64,000 bases of DNA from an uncultured Flavobacteriaceae bacterium (GTDB taxonomy: Bacteria > Bacteroidota > Bacteroidia > Flavobacteriales > Flavobacteriaceae): positions 31,701 through 95,700 of the forward strand of contig CAJYAG010000006.1 in the NCBI GenBank assembly GCA_913065125.1. The letters run 5' to 3'. Below the pieces are notes generated by a model that saw nothing but the letters and a program-made list of their open reading frames with translations, was not told the origin of the DNA and did no database searches. Made by a program: the position numbers and the translations under genes. Of this stretch, positions 14,977 to 25,300 are shown piece by piece (position 1 is the first letter of the stretch; each line of letters opens with the position of its first letter).

Positions 14977-15579
14977 ATGATGTTAAAAAGTAATTACAGC
15001 GGAAAAATTTTAGAAGCAGGAACAGATGAAGCTGGAAGAGGTTGTTTGTGTGGACCAGTTGTGGCAGCTGCTGTTATTCTGCCAGCAGATTTTGAACATC
15101 TTTTATTAAATGATTCTAAGCAATTATCAGAGAAGCAGCGAAAAGAATTGAAACCAATTATAGAACAGAAAGCAATCGCTTTTGGTGTTTGTTTTGTGGA
15201 TGAAAAAGAAGTGGATACAATCAACGTGTTACAAGCTTCAATTACAGGAATGCAACGTTCTATTGCGCAATTACATCCGCAACCAGAGTTTATTATTGTT
15301 GATGGAAATAAATTTAAACCTTATAAAGAGATTCCGCACAAAACCATTGTAAAAGGCGATGCAAAATACTTAAGTATTGCAGCAGCTTCAGTTTTGGCAA
15401 AAACATATAGAGACGAATTTATGGAGAAAATTCATCAAGAATTCCCAATGTATCATTGGAAACAAAACAAAGGGTATCCAACAAAACAACACAGAAATGC
15501 CATACGGGAATTCGGAATTACGAAGTATCACAGAAAAACATTTCGTTTGCTTCCAGAGCAATTAAAGTTGGAGTTGTAA
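14977..15579 (+). CDS. rnhB: Ribonuclease HII
   Basis: RNase HII nicks RNA-DNA hybrids and removes single ribonucleotides from DNA. The 200-residue protein has the metal site of the family: Asp17-Glu18 in [14 protein letters not shown], Asp109 in IVDGNKF and Asp146 in AKTYRDEF, with the [18 protein letters not shown] helix between. The C-terminal [23 protein letters not shown] segment carries the usual substrate-binding Tyr. ATG 14977 and ATG 14980 are adjacent; either works. It is divergent from the porin gene. Confidence 0.95.
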   Translation: MMLKSNYSGKILEAGTDEAGRGCLCGPVVAAAVILPADFEHLLLNDSKQLSEKQRKELKPIIEQKAIAFGVCFVDEKEVDTINVLQASITGMQRSIAQLHPQPEFIIVDGNKFKPYKEIPHKTIVKGDAKYLSIAAASVLAKTYRDEFMEKIHQEFPMYHWKQNKGYPTKQHRNAIREFGITKYHRKTFRLLPEQLKLEL

Positions 15580-15654
15580 TTGTTAATAATCAACAAGAAT
15601 ATTCTTGCTTACTTTTAAAAACTTCAACTATTTTAGCCACTCTAATTTTACAAG

Positions 15655-16704
15655 ATGATAAAAAGAACACGTGCAGAAATTACCAAATGTATCATTCATA
15701 AAGTAGCGAATAAATACAATAGCGGACAAAATGTTTTTTCAGAAAGCATCATCCGATTTGATGAAGATAGTTACAATTTAATGGTTCCTTTTTTACTAAA
15801 ACCATTTGTAAACTTGTCGCAAAGTTTTCGTTTTAGTCATCATGCAGATATTCGTTTAAACGAAATTAATAATTACGCAACAAACGTTTTTAAAGAGGAA
15901 AGTACTTTTATAGAAAATTCTAAAAACATTGTCAATCATTTGTATGAACAATCAAATTCAGCTCAAATTAAAAAAGGTGATGTTATTATCGCGTTGATTG
16001 AAGGCATAGAATATCAAGATGTGTTAACCGAAGCAATTGGTATTTTTAAAGTTGAAAATAAAACAGATTTTTTTCAAACCTATTTAGAAGAAAATAGTTT
16101 TGATGTTGCTGTTCAGCAAGGAATTAGCACCAAAAAAATCGACAAAGGCTGTTTAATTTTAAATACAACAGACGCAGAAGGGACGGTTGTTTTGAGTGTA
16201 GATAATAATCAATACGATGCGCAATATTGGATTAAAAATTTCTTGTCGGTAAAATATGCAGATGATAGAAATCAACATACACAAAGTTATTTAGAATTGT
16301 GTAAAGAGTTCTCTGAAGAAGTGATAAAACCTGAATTTGGCAAACAAGAGCAGAGTCAGTTTTTAGCAAATACCGTAGATTATTTTAAAGAAAATGAATC
16401 GGTAGATTATCATGCATTTAAAGAAGAACTGTTTGAAGAAGACAAGCAAAAAGGCATGTTTGATGATTATAAAAAGCATTTCGAAACTTTGAATGACGTG
16501 TTAATTAGAAATAATTTTGAAGTTTCTGATGTGGTATTAAAGAAAGAAAAAAGCAAGATTAAAAGCATCATAAAACTAGATACAAATATCGAAATTAAAT
16601 TAGATGTTGATGCGCCAGATGCTGCTTCAGAATACTTAGAACGGGGTTATGACGAAGAGAAGAAAATGAAATATTACAAAGTATATTTTAACGAAGAAAA
16701 ATAG
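15655..16704 (+). CDS. Nucleoid-associated protein, NdpA/YejK family
   Basis: The 349-residue protein fits the 37-kDa nucleoid-associated family: a conserved N-terminus (CIIHKVANKYNSGQNVFSES), a middle KKGDVIIALIEGIEYQDVLTEAIGIFKVENK, and KIDKGCLILNTTDAEGTVVLSVDN followed by YWIKNFLSVKYADDRNQHTQSYL. These proteins associate with DNA in Proteobacteria and Bacteroidota; their precise role is poorly known. No membrane segments or signal are present, so it is cytoplasmic. It stands alone between rnhB and a small secreted protein gene. Confidence 0.85.
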   Translation: MIKRTRAEITKCIIHKVANKYNSGQNVFSESIIRFDEDSYNLMVPFLLKPFVNLSQSFRFSHHADIRLNEINNYATNVFKEESTFIENSKNIVNHLYEQSNSAQIKKGDVIIALIEGIEYQDVLTEAIGIFKVENKTDFFQTYLEENSFDVAVQQGISTKKIDKGCLILNTTDAEGTVVLSVDNNQYDAQYWIKNFLSVKYADDRNQHTQSYLELCKEFSEEVIKPEFGKQEQSQFLANTVDYFKENESVDYHAFKEELFEEDKQKGMFDDYKKHFETLNDVLIRNNFEVSDVVLKKEKSKIKSIIKLDTNIEIKLDVDAPDAASEYLERGYDEEKKMKYYKVYFNEEK

Positions 16705-16712
16705 TATCTTTA
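16705..16712 (+). promoter_or_regulatory. Promoter -7-like box for the 16737 gene
   Basis: TATCTTTA differs from TAnnTTTG in the last base and begins directly after the stop codon of the nucleoid-protein gene, 24 bp before the ATG at 16737. Spacing to the start is the usual one for this window, so the secreted protein gene probably has its own promoter. Confidence 0.5.
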
Positions 16713-16736
16713 CGTAAACCAATTTTTACGACAGAC

Positions 16737-17228
16737 ATGAAAAAAATACTACTAACAAGTGTTTTGCTGTTTTTTGGACTTCATTTAGTAGCGCAAGAAA
16801 AAGCACAAACATACACATCAGAATTAGGTAAATTTTCTATGATTTCTTTCGGCGAAGTTACAGAAGATGTTAAAGAAGATAAAGCCAGCACTATATATAG
16901 AGCAGCATACAGACATAACGAAATGCTTTTTGCTATTTCTAGTAGTTTACAGGAAAATAAACCGAATAAAGTTTCAGATTTGTTAAACGCCTCTGTTATA
17001 ACTTTTAAAACAGCGCTGAAAGGAACAGTTGTTGAGCAAAAAAAGATCAAAGAAAATAATCTCAATGGTATTTATGCTTCACTAATGATGAATAATGACG
17101 TAAAGGTTGAGTACAAGGTTTTTTCTAAAGGATTGTATTTATACCAAGTGATGGTGTTTGCAAAAAAAGAGAAATATAAAAAAGATGTTGCAGCAGCGTT
17201 TTTTAAATCGTTTGCTATTACAAAGTAA
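16737..17228 (+). CDS. Secreted protein of unknown function
   Basis: I do not recognise this 163-residue protein. It has a clear Sec signal peptide (MKKILLTSVLLFFGLHLVAQ) and no lipobox, so it should be released into the periplasm or beyond. The mature part of about 140 residues is mixed alpha/beta, lysine-rich and without cysteines or obvious motifs; LYLYQVMVFAKKEKYKKDVAAAFFKSF at the end resembles the closing strand and helix of small PsbP/MOG1-like domains, but this is a weak impression. It has its own promoter-like box and is convergent with lipB, with 3 bp between the stops. Confidence 0.7.
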   Translation: MKKILLTSVLLFFGLHLVAQEKAQTYTSELGKFSMISFGEVTEDVKEDKASTIYRAAYRHNEMLFAISSSLQENKPNKVSDLLNASVITFKTALKGTVVEQKKIKENNLNGIYASLMMNNDVKVEYKVFSKGLYLYQVMVFAKKEKYKKDVAAAFFKSFAITK

Positions 17229-17231
17229 AAT

Positions 17232-17930
17232 TTATAGAAAAGATTTTACTTCAAATAACTCGGTAAAATGTTTTAAAATTTTCTGTTGAACTTCTTCAAT
17301 CGGAATTTTTTTACCCAATTCGGTTTCCATAGAAGCAACAGCTTTTCCTCTAATTCCACAAGGAATAATATTGTCAAAATAACCCAAGTTTACATTTACA
17401 TTCAATGCAAAACCGTGCATGGTAACCCAACGTGTAGAACGAATTCCCATCGCACAAATTTTACGTGCAAAAGGTGTTCCTGCGTCAAGCCAAACTCCAG
17501 TTTCACCTTCGCTTCTTTCAGCTTTTAATCCGTAATCTACCAATGTCAAGATAATAACTTCTTCTAAGAAACGTAAGTATTTATGAATGTCTGTAAAGAA
17601 ATTTTCTAAATCTAAAATTGGATACCCAACAATTTGTCCTGGGCCATGATAAGTTATATCTCCGCCACGATTTATTTTGTAAAAAGTTGCTCCTTTTTCT
17701 TTTAGCTGCTTTTCATTTAACAATAAGTTAGATAAATCACCACTTTTACCTAAAGTATACACATGCGGATGTTCTACAAAAATAAAATGATTCTTAGTTT
17801 CTTTAACTTCATTATTCTTTCTATTGCTAATTTTTTGATCAACAATTTCTTGTAATAATTCGGTTTGATAATCCCAAGTTTCCTTGTAATCTTTAACGCC
17901 TAAGTTTTTAAGTAGTATGTTTTTATTCAT
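17232..17930 (-). CDS. lipB: Octanoyltransferase LipB
   Basis: LipB transfers octanoyl groups from acyl carrier protein to lipoyl domains, the first step of lipoate assembly. The 232-residue protein shows the signature NRGGDITYHGPGQIVGYPIL, the catalytic Lys157 in ARKICAMGIR and the catalytic Cys191 in IIPCGIRG; the 34-residue spacing between them equals that in the E. coli enzyme (Lys135, Cys169). The start at 17930 (MNKNILLK) is preferred to 17945, which lies in the -7 box at 17943-17950. A consumer of lipoate, pyruvate dehydrogenase, is represented at 41-42 kb by its E1 beta subunit. Confidence 0.95.
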   Translation of the reverse strand: MNKNILLKNLGVKDYKETWDYQTELLQEIVDQKISNRKNNEVKETKNHFIFVEHPHVYTLGKSGDLSNLLLNEKQLKEKGATFYKINRGGDITYHGPGQIVGYPILDLENFFTDIHKYLRFLEEVIILTLVDYGLKAERSEGETGVWLDAGTPFARKICAMGIRSTRWVTMHGFALNVNVNLGYFDNIIPCGIRGKAVASMETELGKKIPIEEVQQKILKHFTELFEVKSFL

Positions 17931-17942
17931 AATAGTAGACAG

Positions 17943-17950
17943 CAAAGATA
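17943..17950 (-). promoter_or_regulatory. Promoter -7 box for lipB
   Basis: The minus strand reads TATCTTTG here, an exact TAnnTTTG match, 13 bp upstream of the chosen lipB ATG. It overlaps the alternative start codon at 17945, which therefore is unlikely to be used. Confidence 0.65.
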
Positions 17951-17960
17951 AATATTTAAT

Positions 17961-17968
17961 TACATTTG
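17961..17968 (+). promoter_or_regulatory. Promoter -7 box for the reprolysin-like protease gene
   Basis: TACATTTG matches TAnnTTTG and lies 46 bp before the protease ATG. It stands back to back with the lipB promoter box, only 10 bp apart, so the two divergent promoters overlap in their -33 regions. Confidence 0.6.
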
Positions 17969-18014
17969 TTAGTAATATTTATAATTAACGATAACTGATT
18001 TTAGATATACTTTA

Positions 18015-20234
18015 ATGATGAAGAAACACTATAAATTAACTTTCTTTTTCTTGTTTTTTACCTCTTTCTCTATGTTTTCTCAAAACATTTGGACGAAGCA
18101 AGATGCAAATTCAAGAATTATAGGAGAAGAGCTAGCGTACAGAGAAACAATGCCAACAGCATACGAGTTATTTGCTCTTAATATAAATGACGTTGATAAA
18201 AAATTAACGATTTCTAATACACAAGAAACTATTATGGAGTTGCCAACTCCAAACGGTATTCAGCGTTTTTTAGTAAAAGAAGCTTCAGTTTTTTCAGATG
18301 AATTAGCAGCAAGATTTCCTGGGATTAAATCTTATGTTGGTGTAGGAATTGACGATGCAACTGCAAGGGTTCGTCTTAGCAAATCTAGCGTTGGTTTTCA
18401 TGCCATGATTACTTCTGGTAATTATCCAATGTATTTAATTGATCCGTATACTAAAAATAAAAAAACAGCCATTGCTTATTATAAAAATAAAACAGTAAAA
18501 TCTAATTTTGAATGTTTGGTTGAAGAAAATGTGACGAAAGTGCATCAAAGAAGTTTTCAGAAAGCAACAAATGCAAATGATGGAAAATTACGAACATATC
18601 GACTTGCAATTGTTGCAACTGGCGAGTATTCTCAATTTCATTTAAACAATCAAAACATACCTGCAACAGCAACAGATACAGAAAAGAAAGCCGCAGTTTT
18701 AGCAGCGATAAATACAACTATGACTCGTGTAAACGGAATTTTTGAAAGAGATTTAGGAGTTACCATGAAACTTGTTAGCAACAATGAAAATATTATTTTT
18801 TTAGATGGAACGACCGATGATTTAGATGATGATGATGCAGAAAATTTAATTAGTCAAACGCAAGCGCTTTGTGATAATGCAATTGGTGCTCCTTTTTATG
18901 ATATTGGCCACGCGTTTAGTACTGGCGCTGGTGGTTTAGCTGGTTTAGGAGTGGTTTGTGAGTTTGGAACAAAAGCCCAAGGAGTAACAGGTTCTGCATC
19001 ACCCATCAATGATACCTATGATATTGATTATGTTGCTCATGAAATGGGGCATCAATTTGGTGCAAATCATACATTTAATAATTCGTGTAATAGTAATAGA
19101 AATGGAGGAACGGCAGTTGAACCTGGAAGCGCTTCTTCAATAATGGGTTATGCAGGAATTTGTCCGCCAAATGTACAATCTAATAGTGATGCATATTTTC
19201 ATTCAGTTAGTATTGCAGAAATGTGGGAAATAGTAACGACAACAGCAACTTGTGGAGTAGAAACTCCAACAAATAACAATGCTCCAGTTGCAAATGCAGG
19301 AAATGATTTTACAATTCCGAAATCAACTCCATTTGTATTAAAAGGAAGTGCAACAGATGCTGATACAGAAAATAGTTTGACTTACAACTGGGAGCAAACG
19401 GATACATCAATTGCAACAATGCCACCAGTAACAATGAGTACATCTGGCCCACTGTTTAGATCATTGCCATCATCAACATCACCAAATAGGTTTATGCCAG
19501 TTATAGATACAGTATTGGTAGGGAAAACCTCATGGAAATGGGAAGTTGTTCCTTCTGTAGCAAGAACAATGAATTTTTCTTTAACTGTTAGAGATAATGT
19601 TTTAAATAGTGGAGCAACAAGTAGAGATGATGTTATAATTACTGTTGATGGAAATTCGGGCCCCTTTATAGTAACTTCTCAAACCACAGCAACTACTTTA
19701 AATGGAAATTCAACACAAACCATTACTTGGGATGTGGCAAATACAACTGCATCACCTGTAAATGCAACTAACGTAAATATTTTACTTTCTACGGATGGCG
19801 GAATGACCTTTCCTGATATATTAATTTCAAACACACCAAATGACGGAACTGAAGAGGTAGTAATACCAAACCATACAACAACTCAAGCGAGAATAAAAGT
19901 TGAAGCTGCAAATCATATTTTTTATGCTGTAAATAGTACTAATTTTTCTATTGATAAAGTAGCTTCGGTAAACGACGAGTTGTTTACAAATTTCAATTTG
20001 TACCCAAATCCATCTAAAGGAATCATTACAGTAAGTTTTGATTTGCAATCTTCAGATAAAGTATTCGTTGAATTGTTTGATATTAGAGGAAGAAAAATTA
20101 AAGGAACAGAATATAATGAGACTGGAGCAACATTTACCAAAACTTTAAATTACCAATCGGTTGCAAAAGGTTTGTACATTTTGAAAATTAAAAATGGGCA
20201 AAATCGTATTTCCAAAAAAATTATTATTGATTAA
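18015..20234 (+). CDS. Reprolysin-like zinc metalloprotease with T9SS sorting domain
   Basis: The 739-residue protein is an exported protease. A signal peptide (residues 1-24, ending SMFSQ) and a propeptide-like region precede a metzincin domain at about 190-410, with zinc motif HEMGHQFGANH (His342, Glu343, His346, His352) and a downstream SIMGYAG Met-turn. Two beta-sandwich-like regions follow (NAPVANAGNDFTIPK and later ATTLNGNSTQTITWDV). The last 80 residues, from NFNLYPNPSKGIITVSF to GLYILKIKNGQNRISKKIIID, are a type A C-terminal sorting domain for type IX secretion and surface anchoring. It is likely a surface or extracellular protease that feeds on proteins. The frame is intact. Confidence 0.92.
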   Translation: MMKKHYKLTFFFLFFTSFSMFSQNIWTKQDANSRIIGEELAYRETMPTAYELFALNINDVDKKLTISNTQETIMELPTPNGIQRFLVKEASVFSDELAARFPGIKSYVGVGIDDATARVRLSKSSVGFHAMITSGNYPMYLIDPYTKNKKTAIAYYKNKTVKSNFECLVEENVTKVHQRSFQKATNANDGKLRTYRLAIVATGEYSQFHLNNQNIPATATDTEKKAAVLAAINTTMTRVNGIFERDLGVTMKLVSNNENIIFLDGTTDDLDDDDAENLISQTQALCDNAIGAPFYDIGHAFSTGAGGLAGLGVVCEFGTKAQGVTGSASPINDTYDIDYVAHEMGHQFGANHTFNNSCNSNRNGGTAVEPGSASSIMGYAGICPPNVQSNSDAYFHSVSIAEMWEIVTTTATCGVETPTNNNAPVANAGNDFTIPKSTPFVLKGSATDADTENSLTYNWEQTDTSIATMPPVTMSTSGPLFRSLPSSTSPNRFMPVIDTVLVGKTSWKWEVVPSVARTMNFSLTVRDNVLNSGATSRDDVIITVDGNSGPFIVTSQTTATTLNGNSTQTITWDVANTTASPVNATNVNILLSTDGGMTFPDILISNTPNDGTEEVVIPNHTTTQARIKVEAANHIFYAVNSTNFSIDKVASVNDELFTNFNLYPNPSKGIITVSFDLQSSDKVFVELFDIRGRKIKGTEYNETGATFTKTLNYQSVAKGLYILKIKNGQNRISKKIIID

Positions 20235-20295
20235 TTGTTTTTTCAACAACTTAAATAAACATGTATCGTTCACTTATAAAAATGTATTCTAATTT

Positions 20296-21189
20296 ATGTC
20301 TATAGAAGTTGCATCAGTAACCAAAATATATGATACTCAAAAAGCAGTAAACTCTATCAGTTTTTCTGTAAAAAAAGGTTCTATTGTTGGGTTTTTAGGT
20401 CCAAATGGAGCTGGAAAATCTACGATGATGAAAATCATAACGGGTTATATCAACCCTTCAGAAGGTGTTGTTCTAGTCAACGGAATAAATGTGTTAGAAA
20501 ATCCGATTGAAGCGCAAAAAAACATTGGTTATTTACCAGAAAACAATCCGTTATATACAGAAATGTATGTGAAAGAATATTTACAATTTCAAGCATCAAT
20601 TTATAAAGTAGCAAAAAAAAATGTTGCAGAAATAATTGAAAAAGTTGGTTTAACTCCAGAAGTTCATAAAAAAATAGGTCAATTATCTAAAGGATATCAA
20701 CAAAGAGTTGGTTTGGCTGCTGCACTATTGCACAATCCCGATGTGTTAATTTTAGACGAACCAACAACAGGTTTAGACCCAAATCAGTTGGTTGCAATTA
20801 GAGCGTTAATCAAAGAAATCGGTAAAGACAAAACCGTATTATTTTCTACGCATATTATGCAAGAAGTAGAAGCGGTTTGCGATCGTGTTATCATCATTAA
20901 AAAAGGAGAAATTGTTGTTGATAAATTGTTGAAGGACGTTCGTTCTAATCAACAACAAGTCATAGAAGTTACCTTTGATTTTAAACTCGAAGAACAATTT
21001 ATCAAAAAATTACCCAACTTAGTTTCCTATAAAAACAATTACGATACTACCTGGTTTTTAACTTTTGATTCTGATAAAGACATGCGTTCTGTGGTTTTTG
21101 ATTTTGCACAAGAAAACGGACTCAAAATTTTAGGATTGAATACGCAAAATCAAAATTTAGAAGCACTTTTTAGAGAAAGTACAAGTTAG
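20296..21189 (+). CDS. gldA: Gliding motility ABC transporter ATP-binding protein GldA
   Basis: The 297-residue ATPase has Walker A GPNGAGKST, signature LSKGYQQRVG, Walker B VLILDEP, D-loop GLDP and the switch His in FSTHIM. Its N-terminus and about 70-residue C-terminal domain match GldA, the ATPase which with GldF and GldG forms an ABC transporter linked to gliding motility in Flavobacterium. The membrane subunits are not in this window, so partner and role rest on family knowledge. Its stop overlaps by 4 bp the stop of the convergent gene at 21186. Confidence 0.88.
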   Translation: MSIEVASVTKIYDTQKAVNSISFSVKKGSIVGFLGPNGAGKSTMMKIITGYINPSEGVVLVNGINVLENPIEAQKNIGYLPENNPLYTEMYVKEYLQFQASIYKVAKKNVAEIIEKVGLTPEVHKKIGQLSKGYQQRVGLAAALLHNPDVLILDEPTTGLDPNQLVAIRALIKEIGKDKTVLFSTHIMQEVEAVCDRVIIIKKGEIVVDKLLKDVRSNQQQVIEVTFDFKLEEQFIKKLPNLVSYKNNYDTTWFLTFDSDKDMRSVVFDFAQENGLKILGLNTQNQNLEALFRESTS

Positions 21190-21590
21190 TTTTCTTTGTG
21201 ATATACATCTTTTCCAAAAAGAGTTTTTCTAAATTCATCTGGCTTTTTATTGTTTAATAGTTCAAGTTTTCCTTTTTCTTTTATCAATTCATCAAAGTGT
21301 TTTTCTCGAGCATCAAACTGAGCCTTGTTTTTATATGTTGTAATTAGCATAAAGCTAAAAGGTGCTTTTTTTGTTGGAGTAGTTTCTAGTAACTGATAAG
21401 AATCTATTTGATTTTTTTTAATTGCCATTTTGCGTAAAACCTTCCAATTGTTTTCGTAATAATAAACAACCTCTTTTTTGTTGTTGTTTAGAATTTGCAC
21501 AAAATCAATCGTTGAGATTTTTGTGTTTTGTTGAGCAAAAATTGTTGAGTAAAAACAGCATGCAAGGATGTAAGATAAACATTTTTTCAT
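21186..21590 (-). CDS. Secreted protein of unknown function
   Basis: This 134-residue protein has a signal peptide (MKKCLSYILACCFYSTIFAQ) and a short mature domain: NWKVLRKMAIKKNQIDSYQLLETTP, then FSFMLITTYKNKAQFDAREKHFDELIKEKG. The latter resembles the layout of small ferredoxin-like (dimeric alpha-beta barrel) domains, but no family is firmly recognised. It starts 6 bp after the stop of the upstream membrane protein gene and is probably cotranscribed with it. The stop codon overlaps the gldA stop on the other strand. Confidence 0.7.
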   Translation of the reverse strand: MKKCLSYILACCFYSTIFAQQNTKISTIDFVQILNNNKKEVVYYYENNWKVLRKMAIKKNQIDSYQLLETTPTKKAPFSFMLITTYKNKAQFDAREKHFDELIKEKGKLELLNNKKPDEFRKTLFGKDVYHKEN

Positions 21591-21596
21591 TTGAAA

Positions 21597-22010
21597 TTAT
21601 GCATTTGAATTTGAAATTTTGGAAGCCAACAAAGCCATAGGTATATAAGCAAAGATAAGATCTACAGCATTAAACCACATTGGTGCAGGTAATACAAATA
21701 CATTTATAGTTCCGAATATTAAAAAGATACATCCAACAATTAAAGCCATTGTTTTTTTCTTGGTTGCCCCAATTTTATAAGCAACTATTGCTGCAACTAA
21801 AGTGCCAAATGCGTGTGCTAAAAACGGAAACAAAAAATGTTTTGGTTCAAACAAATGCAACGATTCTTTTAATCCTTCCATAGTTGTAACATCTGCTCCG
21901 TTTGGAGGCGCAATTATAGAGTTACTCATCATGATGATTCCCATATTTACAATACTTCCAATAACTAAACCTGCAACAATCGCAAGTATATTTTTTAATG
22001 TAGAGTTCAT
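21597..22010 (-). CDS. Four-helix integral membrane protein of unknown function
   Basis: The 137-residue protein has four hydrophobic segments: ILAIVAGLVIGSIVNMGIIMM, FPFLAHAFGTLVAAIVAYKIG, TMALIVGCIFLIFGTINVFV and WFNAVDLIFAYIPMALLA. No catalytic motif is seen, and I know the type only as a conserved hypothetical in Bacteroidota. It is the first gene of a likely two-gene minus-strand unit with the secreted protein gene at 21186-21590. A -7-like TATATTTA lies shortly upstream. Confidence 0.75.
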   Translation of the reverse strand: MNSTLKNILAIVAGLVIGSIVNMGIIMMSNSIIAPPNGADVTTMEGLKESLHLFEPKHFLFPFLAHAFGTLVAAIVAYKIGATKKKTMALIVGCIFLIFGTINVFVLPAPMWFNAVDLIFAYIPMALLASKISNSNA

Positions 22011-22069
22011 GTTTAATTTTTTATCGTGATAAATATACTAAATATATTAAAAGCAATTTTTGTAAATAA

Positions 22070-22100
22070 TTGAAAGTGAGTGGATAAAAATGTATATTTG
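22070..22100 (+). promoter_or_regulatory. Promoter (-33 TTG and -7 TATATTTG) for the 22126 gene
   Basis: TTG at 22070-22072 is followed after 20 bp by TATATTTG (22093-22100), a full Bacteroidota-type promoter with correct spacing, 25 bp before the ATG. It supports the reality of the short downstream gene. Confidence 0.7.
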
Positions 22101-22125
22101 AGATAAATTATAAAAAAATATTCCA

Positions 22126-22380
22126 ATGGAAAATTTATCAGAACAACAAAGTGCAACGACAATGTCTTATAAAGAATGGGCATTGACTATTTTTTTAGCT
22201 TCATTGCCAATTGTCGGATTCATTTTAGTGTTGATTTGGGCATTTGATTCTAATACAAGAATCAACAAGAAAAACTGGGCAAAAGGAACATTACTCTTAA
22301 TGGTAATTTACTTTATTATTGCAATGTTGTTTTTATTTATGTTTGGAGGAGTTGCCTTGTTAGCAGGATTGAATAGTTAA
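22126..22380 (+). CDS. Small two-helix membrane protein
   Basis: The 84-residue protein has a polar N-terminus (MENLSEQQSATTMSYKEW), two membrane helices (LTIFLASLPIVGFILVLIWAF and GTLLLMVIYFIIAMLFLFMF) and a short polar loop DSNTRINKKNWAKG. The loop NxRxNKKNWAK recurs in small flavobacterial membrane proteins; no function is known to me. A full promoter precedes it. Its TAA overlaps the dnaE stop on the opposite strand by 4 bp. Confidence 0.75.
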   Translation: MENLSEQQSATTMSYKEWALTIFLASLPIVGFILVLIWAFDSNTRINKKNWAKGTLLLMVIYFIIAMLFLFMFGGVALLAGLNS

Positions 22381-25300
22381 TTTAACTTAAAAGTAACTTG
22401 CTCTTTTTCTAGCTTAGTCAACAATTCATTTGTAATTTTTATTTTAGGAGTTCTGCTTGGTAAATTCAGTTCTATTTTTTCTTTTTTATCCCAAATTGTA
22501 AAATACAAACTTTGTTTGCCAGGATTTGTTGCTAATAATTGTTGTAAGTTGTTAATTCTGTTTTCTGTTACTTCTTCAACAGGAATTTGAATGGTGATTT
22601 TTTTACACATTTCATCCATCGTATCGTGCAATAATTTGAATTCTGTAAACTGCAATCTTGGTTCACCAACAATTCCGGTGTTTTTATTTGCCCAACCTGC
22701 TTTAATAACTGTTTTTACAAATAAGAAAGAATTAGGAACTAAGAAATGTCTAAATTTTAAATATTCTTCACCAAAAATTCGAAACTCATTATTGTTGTAA
22801 TAATCTTCTATGAAGAAAGTTGCCCAACCTTTTCCAGCTTTAGAAACTCGATGTTGAACATCTGTAATAATTCCTGCAAAAGACAAATTCATGCCCACAT
22901 ACTTCGTAAGATCGCCTTTGAAATGAGATAAATTGGCGTTGCAAAAAGATAATTCATTTTTAAAATCATCTAAAGGATGCGCAGAAATATAAATCCCGAC
23001 CACTTCTTTTTCTTTCCCAAGTGTTTCCATTGTACTCCAAGTTTCACATTCTGGAATAATAGGTTCAGGTAATTGAATATCTGAAGCTTCGCCAAACAAA
23101 GAAACTTGTGAAGAATTTTCTCCTTCTTGATATTTGTTTCCATATCGTAAAGCCTTCTCAATAAAAGTTTGTCCTTTTTCGTCTTGAGCAAAATACTGTG
23201 CTCTATGCGTGTCTTTAAAAGAGTCAAATCCGCCCGCTAAAATTAATCCGTCAAAAGCTTTCTTATTGGCAACACGCAAATCAACACGTTTTGCAACATC
23301 AAAAATAGATTCGAAAGAACCATTTTTTTTACGTTCATCAATAATCGCTTTTACAGCCGAGCTCCCAACACCTTTAATTGCCGCCATTCCAAAGCGAATA
23401 TTTCCTTCTTTGTTTACAGAAAACTTAGAATACGATTCGTTAATATCTGGACCTAAAACCGTTAATCCAGAACGCTTACATTCTTCCATAAAAAAGGAAA
23501 CCGATTTAATGTCGTTCATGTTATTAGACAACACTGAGGCCATATATTCAGCCGGATAATGTGCTTTTAAGTAAGCAGTTTGATAAGCAATCCAAGCATA
23601 GCAAGTGGAGTGAGATTTGTTAAAAGCATAACTTGCAAATGCCTCCCAATCTTTCCAAATTTTCTCTAATTTTTCTGCGTCATGCCCATTTTTACTCGCT
23701 TGCTCAATAAACTTTGGTTTCATTTTAGCAAGTACAGAAGCTTGTTTTTTTCCCATTGCTTTACGCAAAACATCGGCTTCACCTTTGGTGAAATTTGCTA
23801 ACTTTTGCGATAGCAACATTACTTGCTCTTGGTAGACTGTAATTCCGTAAGTTTCTGCCAAGTATTCTTCCATTGCTGGCAAATCATACTCAATATCTTC
23901 TGTTCCGTGTTTTCTGTTGATAAAAGACGGAATATATTCCATTGGTCCAGGTCTATACAATGCATTCATTGCAATTAAATCGGCAAAAACAGTTGGTTTT
24001 AAAGCGCGCATGTGTTTTTGCATTCCGGGCGATTCGTATTGGAAAATTCCAACCGTTTCTCCACGTTGAAACAATTCATACGTTTTTTCATCATCCAACG
24101 GAAAGTTTTCTGGATCTAATTCAACTCCGTGTTTCGCTTTTACAATTTTTACAGTATGTTTAATTAGGGTTAACGTTTTTAATCCTAAGAAATCCATTTT
24201 TAACAATCCAGCACTTTCCACAACTGAGTTGTCGAATTGTGTAACATACATGTCAGAATCTTTGGCAAGCGTAACAGGAACAAAGTTTGTAATGTCTGAT
24301 GGCGTAATAATGACACCACAAGCGTGAATTCCGGTATTGCGAACTGAACCTTCTAAAACGCGTGCTTTGTTGATGGTTTCTGCACTTAAATCATTTCCTT
24401 CAGATAATTTTTTAAGTTCGTTTACCAATTCAATTTCTTCTGAACGCAGTTTTTCTTTGAGCTGTTTTTCGTCCAAAGAAAAGATTTTACTCAGTTTCAT
24501 GCCGGGTATTAACTTTGCAATTCTGTCGGCTTCAAAAAGTGGTAAATCCAACACCCTTGCAGTATCTCTAATAGATGATTTTGCAGCCATCGTTCCGATG
24601 GTAATAATTTGGGCAACTTGGTTGGCGCCGTATTTATTAATTACATAATCCATTACTTTTCCACGTCCTTCATCATCAAAATCGATATCGATATCTGGCA
24701 TCGAAACACGTTCTGGATTTAAGAAACGCTCAAAAAGTAAATCGTATTTAATTGGGTCTAAATTGGTAATCCACAAGCAATACGCAACAACAGATCCTGC
24801 AGCAGAACCACGACCAGGACCAACGGCAACATCCATATTTCTGGCTTCTCTAATAAAATCTTCTACAATTAAAAAATAACCAGGATATCCTGTTTTTTCA
24901 ATTACAGACAATTCAAAATCTAAGCGTTCTCCAATAGTTTCTGTTATTTCTCCGTATCGTTTTTTTGCACCTTCGTAGGTTAAATGACGTAAGTAATTAT
25001 TTTCTCCTCTTTTTCCGCCATCTTCTGCGTCTTTTTCATCTTGAAACTCTTTTGGAATATCAAAAGCAGGTAATAAAACATCTCTTGCTAACGTATAAGG
25101 CTCTACTTTATCAACAACTTCTTGAATGTTAGAAATTGCTTCTGGTAAATCAGCAAATAATTGCTTCATTTCATTTGAAGATTTGAAAAAGTATTCATCG
25201 TTTGGCAAGCCGTAACGATAACCTCTTCCACGACCTTTTGGCGTTGCTTGTTTTTCTCCGTCTTTTACACACAATAAGATATCGTGCGCATTGGCATCTG

